Positions 1 to 9,580 of a stretch of 64,000 bases of DNA are shown here, one piece after another. The notes beneath the pieces are model-generated. The model saw only the letters and a list, made by a program, of their open reading frames with translations, was not told the origin of the DNA and searched no databases. Source of the DNA: Marasmius tenuissimus (Eukaryota > Basidiomycota > Agaricomycetes > Agaricales > Marasmiaceae). Location: the NCBI GenBank assembly GCA_029532415.1, contig JAQOTA010000053.1:5890001-5954000 (forward strand), written 5' to 3'. Numbering within the stretch: position 1 is the stretch's first letter; every line of letters starts with the position of its first letter. The position numbers were made by a program, and so were the translations under genes.

Positions 1-473
1 CTTCGGTCGGCGTTAGTCTCCCGGCAACAGACTCCACGCAAGTACACTCTAGTTCTCCCACGCCACCAAATATTCAGTCTGACGTTCCACTCGCCAATGT
101 ATCGAGAAATACCACGCCCTTAGTCAGGAAGAGGTGGTTGACACTGCGCACCGTCACAGCTTCAGTACCCACAACTCTGTAGTCCGAGAGACGTATAACG
201 AGCACATGATGCTAATGGCCTTGCATTGTGATTTTTTATATCAGTGCCGTACTGCAACCAAATTGTTCGAGATTCGACCCCAGATGAACAACGTATACAC
301 GTATATTTGACAATTATGGAGAGTATTAGCGAAGGATGAGGATTGAAAAGTACTATGGAGTTGAGTATCAAATAAATAGAACTAAAGGCGCAAAAAGAGA
401 GAGAGAGATTCAAGGAATAACTAAAGGATAAGGATCGTGTGGTTGATTAGTGTCCGATGAGTGGATGAACCGA

Positions 474-1577
474 TTACTTGGGTATCTCAAAGGAGACGAC
501 ATCGACAGGGATAACCTGGAATCCTGCAGCCGTATTGACAAAGTTGGGAGCATCTTGCTGCATGAGGCTGACAAATTGGGAGTTCTTGGAGGTCTGAATA
601 GATGAGTTGATGAGCATGCCAGTTCGGATTCCGTGCGAAAGCAATGACTTACATCGAGGAGGTATTGGAAGTTGGGACCGGCGACTTGAGCAACTGCGTC
701 CCATCCGCTGAAAGGAGTGAAGGGATTGGAAACCGTCGATTCAGTAGAGCTGATGGTGAGCTGCGCGCGAGGCAAACAGATTTAGTTCTAGAGAAACTCA
801 GAAAATAGCCCGATCCACCAAGATATCCTACCTGTTCGTACTTAGTAAGATCCTTTCCGACACCGGAGCTGATCAGAGTGTTGATCTTAGCCGGGTTCAT
901 GTTGCGGAAGTAGGTGGTGAAGTCGGCGTAGCTCATGCCGTTCTTGTGGGTGAAGTCAACGAGTGCTCGCTTAGTGTCGGTACGAATGACTTTGTATGCC
1001 GGGGGGTTGGGCTCCTTGTCGATGGAATTAGCGATATCGAAAGCGCCATAGACAGCAGAAGTCATGTCGGAGAAAATAAAGCTATCGGGGAGGACGATGT
1101 CGTTGTACTCGTCATTGGAGAAGCACTATCGAGGTGATCGGTCAGTAGAGTTCATCAAAAAGCGTCAGTTCCGACTGACTTCCAAAACCTTGTCCATAGT
1201 GGCTGCTTCGGCGATCATGATACCGTCGAAGTCGGGTACGTTGTAACCCTCGCTGGCGAACTTTTGCTTCCACTCCTGGTTCACGTGGAGCTGCAGGGGA
1301 GAGCTGCGTGAGAAGCCCGTGTCGAAGGAGAGGGAGAGTTACCGACCTGTTCGTACTTTAGCATGTTGCGCTTAACGGCAGCAGTGTTCAGGAAGAGATC
1401 GGTGTGAGGAAGACGCCAGTGGTCAGAGAACTCCTGAAAGGTCATGTTAGAGTTCTTTCTGAACCACATCATCATCCTAACACGGCCAGACACAACATCG
1501 CGTTCTACGACAGCGGGAATGACACTCGCAGCGGCGACTGCAATGAGAGTGAGAAAGAAAATGATAGTAGAGCGCAT
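474..1577 (-). CDS. Secreted tandem EthD-domain protein, copy A
   Basis: Five exons read on the minus strand: 1577-1347, 1290-1180, 1125-832, 760-653 and 593-474, all GT-AG, giving 287 residues with frame kept throughout. The first ~18 residues form a hydrophobic signal peptide (MRSTIIFFLTLIAVAAA). Residues ~30-130 and ~145-287 look like two EthD/dimeric alpha-beta barrel modules: each has an xFxxxW/F helix segment (FQEFSDHW in the first, YADFTTYF in the second) and each has an intron directly after the motif KYEQ. The His of FSDHW is kept only in the first module. EthD proteins are small barrel enzymes or accessory proteins acting on ethers, polyketides or quinones; the substrate here is unknown. 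A close paralogue lies at 50183-51285 and lacks the signal peptide. The ATG chosen is the only one that opens the signal peptide and follows a TATA box by about 85 nt. Family call firm, function unknown. Confidence 0.85.
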
Positions 1578-1660
1578 TGTGAAGGAAAGTCGAAGGTCTG
1601 AAACAGAAAGTGAGAAAGACCGAAGGAACAGAAGCCTGTTTGACGAGGGAGATGGTGTAT

Positions 1661-1676
1661 CTCTCTTTATATGCCC
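1661..1676 (-). promoter_or_regulatory. TATA box of EthD copy A
   Basis: The minus strand reads GCATATAAAGAG about 85-95 nt upstream of the EthD A start codon. The paralogue at 50183 has a matching TATAAAGA at 50103-50110 about 75 nt upstream, preceded in both by GCGAGG. Conservation between the copies supports a real core promoter. Confidence 0.5.
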
Positions 1677-1679
1677 TCG

Positions 1680-4130
1680 CAGGGGGACCCACGGACGTCC
1701 CCAGAGTGATCCTCGCCCTCGGATGATACGGGTAATTCAAGACGAACACTCTGGCTCTGGTTGCGATGCTGCAATCATTCGACGTTGAACTCTGACATGG
1801 TTTCCTATTTCTCGCCTTTTCCATTATTCTAAAACGGAGCCGTCGCGAAAGATCGATATCATGCCCAGTCCGGGCTGCATCACTCACAAAAGCGGTAAGT
1901 AGGACCATTCGAGAAAGTCATCAGCAAAGCTTGAATAGGCTTATGAAACCGGAAGGATGAAAGCGTTGAACTCTCGTCATAAAGGCACAGGATATGTGCC
2001 TCACCTCCATTCCAAAATTGTGTAAGCTGATGGTAGTAAGACCGCCATCAGCCTAGTTTGAAAATCTGTGCTTGATCCATACAAGCATGATCCCCAAATG
2101 GCGAGAAGTAACAGACCCAGGATAGCCCAGGACCCCCTATCCATTTAAAGCTGTAAGGCACCATGACGTCGGAGGTCGGTCAAAGCAAACGATAGGTCCG
2201 TGATCGCTGATGTGCAGCGTGAACGCCACGAAATACGCAGTGGCCTCTTTGGCTCCCGGAGGGCCAGCAAAATGTCCGACGAGCAGCGTTCAAGTCCACT
2301 GAGTTGAGTCCGAAATCTTCTGGCATGTCCTTCTGTCCATTTGCTGCTTACAGATTGCCCGAGAGCTCCACAGCAATGTCCGTCGCTGGGGTCTGCCGAG
2401 TGCATAAGTGTATCAAATATTGAAATACCCCTATACATACTCGGAAGTTTTGAGTTGAGATTGAATGTAGACATTGCAAATCCGCTTCGCGCAGAGTTGA
2501 TGGTATTGCAGATAAGGTACCTGGGGCCTCCAGAGAGCGCGATATCGAGTCAAAAACACGTCACACCCGGGGACTAGGAAGCGCTGTGGGCTCATGGAGG
2601 TGACAGCCTTCAGAGAGCTTAGGACTTTTCTTTGACGATCCCCAGGGCACCGTTCGAGGTGCTTGAGACCCAGAATTATTGCTAGTTCGCGTACCGGCTG
2701 CAAAGATCTTCCTTTACAACGGGTGATCTTGCTACAAGGTAAGCTCCCGCTGCCCGATAAAGCCCTGCGTTCCGCTATGCCAAAAGCGCAATCCTCAAGT
2801 GCCAGAGTGAAGAGAAGTAGACACGACGGGAACGACAATTCGCCAGACCAGTATGATACCCGACCATTGTCCACCAACGCGGTGCATGACCAGATTCGTA
2901 CCTAGAAGATACAAGTACCTCTATCCGTGCAGTCGGACTGATGCTTGGATTAGCCTTGAGTCAGAATTTCGGGAGAATAGATGCCCCATAGCTGTGATGA
3001 GTCCTGGGACCGAGTTGGTGATACATATCGATAACTGGTCCACCTTGGACTGAACTCTTCCTGACGACCGGTACGATCGACATATTAGCTTTTCGGAAGC
3101 AAAGAAACGAATGTTTGAGGTCCACACGACTCCGGTGAGTGATCATGACAGAGTCCCGAGTTCGAACTACTAGTTTCACCTATGCCTTTCTCCATACCTC
3201 CTAGTTATTTGAGACATAATTTGTAGGTATCCTGTAGTCCAGCATATCTCGTATGCCGATGTGAATGAGAAAACAGCCTCTGTGGAATGGCCTCAAACAA
3301 GAATATTAGACCGAGGCGGAATGACCACAGGCTGGTCACAATATGGACGCTCTCCCGATGCGCTACCACGGTAATACTTTATACCTCGAGAATCGTTAAC
3401 CGTATGAATACCCATGAATACCCATAGAGTTGGCAATGTGGCATGGGAGTATCAATAGGCCTCGAAGGACTTACCGGTAAATCGAGAAGTTCCGGTGGTT
3501 AAGAACGAATACTTTGAAACCCTGTTAAAACTCAACCCTTAGAACTGCAGTAGTACGTTAAGCAGAAACATGGAAGGCCTCACCTGCCAGCGCGACCGTT
3601 GGTCCCGACTCTCAAGTCAATATCCACCATGGCATCGGTAGATTGCCATCACCAGCATCAGTAAGATCCATAAACGCCACGATTTGAGTCTGCCTAGAAT
3701 CGAAATACGCCGGACATCAGGATTTTCTACACATGAGGAAGATTTTTCGACTCATTACACGATGGTCACAACCAAGGACGAGCATATCTAGCCCAAAAAT
3801 GTCAGAAATTCAGCCTGAGGCGACGTACCTTGAGATGCTCCACATTCACTGACAGCCCTCAGCAATCCATGTTGAAGTCCCTTAAAAGAGCCTTGATGTG
3901 TCGAAAACAACCTTATTTGGGTCGTTCGTTGTATTGACGCGTCAACGTTCAACAAGCACAAGCGCTCGGACGATGCCGAGGGCCACGTGAGGGATCGCGG
4001 TCTAATTTGAACATTCGGACCTCCATCATCACCAAACTATCGCCAACTAGGCCACCGTTCTGACCGACACCTCGCAGCTAGGAAAGCAAGAATTGGGCTG
4101 AATCTCAATCGTCTGAGTATAGACCAGTGA
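1680..4130. other. Gene-free interval
   Basis: Only short unlinked reading frames occur here, on both strands, with no recognisable domain, no consistent intron pattern and no signal peptide. It holds a 24-base sequence (3902-3925) that recurs exactly at 6999-7022, and a perfect palindrome TTGACGCGTCAA at 3934-3945. Otherwise I see nothing. Confidence 0.5.
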
Positions 4131-4723
4131 GATTCACCGATCTCTCAGATGACATCGCACAAGTTGAGCTGGTATCATATCTCAACGTCTTTATGGCCTA
4201 CTCGCTGTCTCTCGTGAGTCCTACGAATAAAGGCGACTCAAATCATCATTTCTCATAGACTCGCAGACAATTGTGGACATGCTGGTCGACTGTTCTGGCT
4301 AACTATCAGAATTGAAATTCGATTCTTCTCGACTCCTTCCTCTACCACCGCATGAATTCATCGTGGGCTTAGAAAGGCTTAGAATCTGCCCACCTTTGCA
4401 TTGTCGTGTTACGCATGGTCCAATTGGAGAGAAACCTTTCTGCAGAACGCCCCGCCTTACGGGAGCCCCTCACCCACCCAATTCGAAATGCCAGATATGG
4501 CTCTTGGTTTTATTCTCGAACCTTCACCGGAAGATATATCATTTTGGCGCCGCACTGTAGCTTGGTTAAGTACGCCAAGAGGGTGGAGCTAACAAATGGA
4601 ATTAGACCTTTCACGTTGAGATGTATGGACGCCGTCGCTCTCATCACAAGTCTGCATAAACGGCTAAATCTTCCTTACTTAAAGCCACTGCTCTCGAGAA
4701 ACCAATTGACCAATCAACCCTAG
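4131..4723 (+). pseudogene. Decayed, truncated copy of the F-box gene
   Basis: Translation of 4131-4216 gives ...VELVSYLNVFMAYSLSL, matching residues ~13-28 of the intact F-box protein at 48010 (ITEIASYLDVLSAYFLSL), and a GTGAG donor follows at the same place. After the acceptor near 4260, WSTVL and then DSSRLLPLPPHEF match WSTVL and DPSRLLPLPPYQD, but in a different frame, with a stop between. Further on, VQLERNLSAERPALR (about 4415-4460) matches VNLDKNLSSPRPTLR, again in another frame. The position equivalent to the start ATG reads GTG or is lost. The copy ends before the second half of the gene. It lies directly upstream of epoxide hydrolase A. Confidence 0.7.
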
Positions 4724-4814
4724 GTTCAACCCATGAATAGCCGCCTATGCCACCGATATACCCGTTTTGATGCCCTAATCAACACCTAGAATTCATCGCT
4801 ACGGGTCAGAAGTT

Positions 4815-4826
4815 GGAGTATATAAA
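4815..4826 (+). promoter_or_regulatory. TATA box of epoxide hydrolase A
   Basis: GAGTATATAAAG lies about 45-50 nt upstream of the ATG at 4867. Its position and sequence fit a fungal core promoter. Confidence 0.5.
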
Positions 4827-4866
4827 GCCCTCGGTCAACCACAACAAGGCCTTTCCATACCAAACA

Positions 4867-6422
4867 ATGAGACCGACAAAAATAATCTATCTCCTCCTCT
4901 TCCACTCCCTCCTCACCCTCGTCCTGGCCCAAACTCCCTTCAACATCTCCATCCCAGACTCCTCAATCGCCTTCCTCAAACAAAAACTCGAATTGACGCC
5001 TCTCCCCGACGAACTCGACGGAGCCGGATGGGACTATGGTGCTCCGCTCGGCGATATCAAACGTCTTGTCGCGCGTTGGAAGGATGGGTACGATTGGAGG
5101 CGTTATGAGAAGGAGCTGAACGACGAGTTGCCTCAGTTTACGAGGGATATTGAGGTTGATGGGTTTGGGGTGTTGAACGTTCATTACGTTCATAAGAAGA
5201 GCGAGGCGAAGGGAGCTATTCCGCTGTTGTTCGTTCATGGATGTGAGTACCGACGGTGATTGACGGGGGGACTTGATTCTGATTTCTACTACCCCGCCCC
5301 CCCCCGATTTACTTCCCAGGGCCTGGCAGTTTCATCGAAGTGCGCAAGATATTACCTCTTCTGACGGCTGGTAAACCCGGACCGAGCTTTGACGTCGTCG
5401 CTCTGAGCCTACCGGGATATGGGTTCTCAGAGGGGCCGAAGAAGAAGGGGTTCGATCTGACCAAGTATGCTCAAACGGGACATAAACTCATGCTTGCTTT
5501 GGGATATGACGAATACGGTAGGCTGATTTCTCTCTTTCTTCTTTGCCGCCCTTTTCTCATCTCGGGTACTTGTAGTAACGCAAGGAGGTGATTGGGGATA
5601 CCCAGTGAGTTTGATCCCCGAGTCTTAGCTTCAATGTTCAATCCACTCACTTTACCCCCTCTAGATCACCCGTAAAATGGCTACCCTCTACGGCCACGAC
5701 CACATCAAAGCATGGCACACCAACATGCCCGTCGTCTCCCCCCCATCCGACCTGGACCCGTCCCAATACACCGACGAAGAGAAAGCCGCAGTCGAACATA
5801 ACGAGTGGTATTACACAAAAGGAAACGGGTATTTTATCGAGCAGTCGACTCAACCACAGACTATCGGATACAGCTTGAGCGATTCGCCCGTTGGGTTGTT
5901 GTCATGGGTATATGAGAAGCTTGGGACTTGGACGGATGGGTATGGTTGGGAGGATGATGAAGGTAATGTATTTCTTTCCCAGCCGAGTACAAGTACAATT
6001 TTTGACGAATTCCCCCCCCTCTAGTTTTGACATGGATTTCGATATACTGGTTTTCTCGCTCCGGTCCCGCAGCTACAGTTCGTACATACTACGAAGTCGC
6101 CCAAATGGAGGACGGTGGTGTGGACCAACGGTCGTTGAATGGAACGATCCCAACCGGCGCTTCGTTCTTCCCTAAAGATATCACAACTGGTGCTTTATCG
6201 TGAGCATTTCAAAAAATCGTCTTTCCGACCTTTCGGTAACTGACGCTTATTCGGCGTAGCTGGTTCTCTGCTGAATTCAACGTGGTATTCCATTCGAGAC
6301 ACGATAGGGGTGGTCATTTTGCTGCGTACGAGGTTCCGGAGCTGCTCGTTGACGATTTGAGGAGGATGTATAGGAAGGGCGGACCTGCGTATGGGGTCGT
6401 ACCTGGGAAGGATGGATATTAG
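4867..6422 (+). CDS. Secreted epoxide hydrolase (EHN type), copy A
   Basis: Six exons: 4867-5242, 5320-5517, 5576-5604, 5665-5962, 6025-6199 and 6260-6422, with phases that join into 412 residues. Residues 1-21 are a signal peptide ending LVLAQ, so the enzyme should enter the secretory pathway. Next comes the epoxide-hydrolase N-terminal region, then an alpha/beta hydrolase fold: oxyanion-hole motif HGWPG (His124, Trp126), nucleophile Asp197 in QGGDWGYP (split around a 29-nt exon), and catalytic His378 in GGHFAA. In this family the Asp attacks the epoxide and the His activates water, giving a vicinal diol. All catalytic elements are present, so it should be active; natural substrate unknown. 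Copy B (35887-37391) has the same intron positions but no signal peptide. Sits between an F-box relic and gene-end debris. Confidence 0.9.
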
Positions 6423-6611
6423 CAGGAAAAGGACGGTAGAATAAGCAAGGGGGTGTTTTCAATTGCTACGAGTAAAGATGTAAGTATTGTTGACACCCGT
6501 GGGCCGTGGCAATGGTTTTTGATTTCTTGCTCAACTTTGAAATCTCGATTTCCATGGGTCAGTCGGCAAATCATCGAAGCACTAGCGGTAGCTCCCTGAA
6601 GCCAGGATGAG

Positions 6612-6687
6612 CGGACGGGGTGGTCATTTCGCCGCGCAATGAACTTCCAGAGCTGCTTTGAGGAGGGTGGACCTATGGGGTCGTATT
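6612..6687 (+). pseudogene. Relic of an epoxide hydrolase 3' end
   Basis: The sequence reads GGHFAAQ, then a stop, then degenerate coding sequence aligning with the last ~30 codons of epoxide hydrolase A ([13 protein letters not shown]...GGPAYGVV), ending in GGGGTCGTATTC. It lies about 190 nt beyond the real end of copy A, so it is a second partial copy. The same degenerate sequence occurs at 14670-14745 next to PTPA, on the other strand. Confidence 0.7.
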
Positions 6688-6724
6688 CAAAAATCAAACA
6701 AAAAAAAAAGATAAAAAGATAAAA

Positions 6725-6936
6725 AGAATCTCTCTTCGTGCACAGTCGTGCACCCCCCAGCCCCAAAACGCCGCTCCTCTCCACGATTGCGAGCCCATTG
6801 ATTACCTTGCTATCAATGACCTGGCCCCCCGCCACCATGCGGGCGTGCATGCCCCGTATGATCGTCATTATCATTAAAGAACGGACCGAAACCAAAAAAT
6901 GCTGCATGACGGGAAGCTGATTCAACACCTCTGCGC
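6725..6936 (-). pseudogene. Relic of the PTPA last exon, strongly decayed
   Basis: On the minus strand this reads [14 protein letters not shown], against [14 protein letters not shown] in PTPA (14250-14292), followed by degenerate sequence matching the PTPA C-terminal His/Gly-rich tail and GLGGA. Upstream exons are absent. Together with 6612-6687 it reproduces the tail-to-tail junction of PTPA and an epoxide-hydrolase end found at 14594-14745. Confidence 0.7.
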
Positions 6937-6942
6937 GATATG

Positions 6943-6999
6943 CATTCTTGTTGTAGTAACGTGCGGCCTGTCTACATGCCACCATTTCCTCTTGATTCC
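6943..6999. repeat. Direct repeat, unit 1
   Basis: About 57 bases beginning CATTCTTGTTGTAGTA and ending CCTCTTGATTC recur with small indels at 7101-7160. The 100 bases between include the 24-base sequence shared with 3902-3925. Confidence 0.6.
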
Positions 7000-7100
7000 G
7001 AAAACAACCTTATTTGGGTCGTCGACGTTGAATCCTGCCTCACAAGTCACTAGTGCGACATTTGCACCTCCCGAGCCATCATTGTTCAAGTTTCCATCCT

Positions 7101-7160
7101 CATTCTTGTTGTAGTACGGCCTGTCTACCTGCCATCGTTGGTACATTTCCTCTTGATTCG
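7101..7160. repeat. Direct repeat, unit 2
   Basis: Second copy of the repeat at 6943-6999; both contain GGCCTGTCTAC and CATTTCCTCTTGATTC. No open transposase or long terminal repeat is visible around them. Confidence 0.6.
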
Positions 7161-7426
7161 ATCGATCAGTTCCCTTCTACTGATCATTTTCCCCCAGCAA
7201 GACTCTCTTCTCTTCCCATAGTTTCGGATGTCATGAATATAGAACATATCATTGGCCTACAAACTCGTACAACCTTGGGAAAGTGGCGCCCCGAGTCGCA
7301 GTAGTCCAAAGATATTCAGTCCTGGTGGAATAGAATATAATTAGCCAGCCTCTACCCTCATCTTCATCCCAAGGAGCTCTCCCGAACAGACCAACTCCCC
7401 ACATAACACGACATCAACGGCTAACG

Positions 7427-8227
7427 ATGTTCGCGACAAAGCTCTTTGCTGCCTTCACCTTCGTGTCTTTCGGGCTTGTTGCTTCCAACCCGGTAGCTGC
7501 ACCCGACGCCGTCCCAGTCGTTGATCTCATCAAACGAGCTGACAACGCCGATGTTATGCAAGTCTTCCAGACGTTGAAGGCCTCCACGGATACTATTTTG
7601 TCTCAGATCGGTGCGTCGTCTGCCGTCTTCTCGTGCATACAGTGGATTCTGATAACACCGGGTCTTTCCCACAGACAAGCTCACTTACAGCGGAACGGCC
7701 GACGACTTTAACTTTCCCCCTCTTATCAACAAGCTCTTGGCTGATATCGACCGAGCCGCGAGGGCGCTTAGCACGCTCAAAGTTTCCGAGACTAGGAAGA
7801 GGCAGACTGACGACGAGGTTGCCAACTTGGTTGCTGGTATCGTCAAGGTTCGGAGTTGTCACTTTTCTTCTCCGAGAAGCTCCTCATACTGACCCCCCAC
7901 CCAATTTGTGAATCAATCAAGAGCATCGCCACCACTATGCAACCTCTCGCCCAGCTCGCCACTTCCGACCGCATCGGCATCGGCATCGGCATCTCGAACT
8001 CTGTTCTTCGACGTCTCCTCAATGACATCGACGATTCTTTGGCTCAGGCTCTTCAACGTCTCAACGGGGTTCTCGTTGGAGTTTTGGGACGAGTTGCCAA
8101 TTTGTACGTGTTGAGGTTGTCGCGTCACACCGTTTACTCACAGCGTCGTCTATCTAGGTTGACCGACCTCGCTACCATTTTGAGAAACTTGGGTTTGGGT
8201 CTTACCATCGGTGCGCTTGGACTCTAG
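7427..8227 (+). CDS. Secreted SC15-like protein, copy A
   Basis: Four exons: 7427-7610, 7675-7847, 7922-8103 and 8158-8227, joining in phase to 202 residues. The first ~19 residues are a signal peptide (MFATKLFAAFTFVSFGLVAS). A hydrophilic first half with KRA and KRQTDDE (dibasic sites that could be cleaved) is followed by a hydrophobic second half rich in Leu, Ile, Val and Gly. That layout and the ~190-residue size resemble Schizophyllum commune SC15, a secreted cell-wall/extracellular-matrix protein implicated in hyphal attachment and aerial growth; this is a resemblance, not a proven orthology. Copy A carries a GIGIGI insertion relative to copy B (24116-24871). The third-intron donor GTTCGG is unusual; copy B has GTGAGT there. 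About 190 bases of upstream sequence are also conserved between the copies. Confidence 0.8.
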
Positions 8228-8518
8228 GAAGATCGAACGGACGATAGATTAAATCAACTTTGTTTACTACCCCCCCCCCGATAATATGGGTTGTATAGTA
8301 CATACTACTCTCTTTGCGACATGTATATATAATATGCGAACTTTTTGTTTGATTCGGAACAATCGTGAACTCGAAACATGGTGTAGGCCGTGGAACCGGA
8401 GACATTGATATTTTTTATTACTTTTGCTCAATGCTTATTGATGGTGATAGCCTTGGCAATCGGATTTGGAACGTTTATCCTGAATTTGGGTGATACATAT
8501 ACCACTTTCTACTTCAAC

Positions 8519-8950
8519 TCAATCGAAAGGAACAGGACGTATCCCAGGCCCCGCCAACCTCGTCCCAGGTTGTTTCTCCCCAGCTGCGGCGGCGGTGGCA
8601 CCAAACGCGGAAAGCACAGGACACCCACAGCAATCTCCCCACCCGACTTCTCTCTGTCCTGCACCTCCCAAATCCCCTGCCCCTTCACTCCCATTAATCA
8701 CTTTGACCCCCACCCCCTCCACCGCCATGAGGATTCGAATGCCCTTCGTCCGTCGATGGGGGGCGGCCCAGAATACTCAAGAACAGACCCAAAGTCAAAC
8801 AAAAAAATGCTGCACGACAGGGAGCTTATTTCCACACTTCTGCGAGGTACATTTTTGATAATTCCTTGGTTGACTTTGTGTCCCATGTTTTGACGGGCAG
8901 AGATGTCGTCGAGCATGGGGGGGGGGAGTGCCATCGGAGGGAGGGTGTTT
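8519..8950 (-). pseudogene. Recent dead copy of the PTPA last exon
   Basis: The minus strand aligns nearly base for base with PTPA exon 7 (14148-14594), from the tract before the acceptor to the stop codon; [19 protein letters not shown] and the end [15 protein letters not shown] (a shifted frame of the PTPA end) are recognisable. Small indels break the frame several times and no upstream exons are present. Similarity is far higher than for the relic at 6725-6936, so this copy is younger. Confidence 0.8.
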
Positions 8951-8985
8951 TGGGGTGGGGGTGGGGGTGGGGGTGGGGTTGGGTA
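8951..8985 (+). repeat. G-rich GGGGTG tract
   Basis: The plus strand carries four or more runs of GGGGTG in tandem, just upstream (in minus-strand sense) of the dead PTPA exon. It corresponds to the C-rich tract before the acceptor of intact PTPA exon 7 (about 14121-14147), expanded. It could form a G-quadruplex. Confidence 0.6.
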
Positions 8986-9580
8986 GGGGTATCTCCTGAG
9001 AAGCGGAGTCTGTTTGCTCAATTCGAGGAGGTCGAAAGGCTCAGTTACGTTGGGATTCGGATAGCCCTGGCGATGGTTTAAATATAAACTCCGTCGTGAT
9101 TGTTTTTTTCCCCCCCTTTCTTTCAGGGCGAAGGACTGAGCAAGTGAGTTTGAGTGATTTCCCTCGGCTCTACTAGTACTTCTACCGCTGCAACAGGAAG
9201 GTTCGAAATGCACCCCCTCAAAAAGACTAAAGTTCGTCGACGTCAGGGTGAGAAAGTGAGAGCCGGGCCCCGGTCCCATTTGCCGATTATGGAAACACGG
9301 GTGTCGGCGCCCGATGACACCCCCCTCCCCTCTCTCATCCACACCACCACGACCTTAACTGGAATATGGTTCACTCTCTCTCTCTCTCTCAGCGTCCGCA
9401 GCTACTCAGACTCCAACATCCAATCGCTTCAGCGTTGACCCCCCTCTCCAATATGAATATCAAAGAACGGATGGTGGGCAAATTGGGGTCAGCAGATACA
9501 ACGTCGGGTGACGATGGCATTGGGAGCCAAGACGTCTGGAAAAATCACACGAAACTTGAGCTTGAACCGTTACCACCACC

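Noticed and set aside
2431..2877. Minus-strand frame of about 148 codons
   Set aside because: No recognisable family, no splice-linked exons, overlapping frames of similar length on the other strand.
6419..6985. Minus-strand frame of 188 codons
   Set aside because: It crosses the epoxide-hydrolase and PTPA relics; only the PTPA-derived part has meaning and it is not a functional gene.
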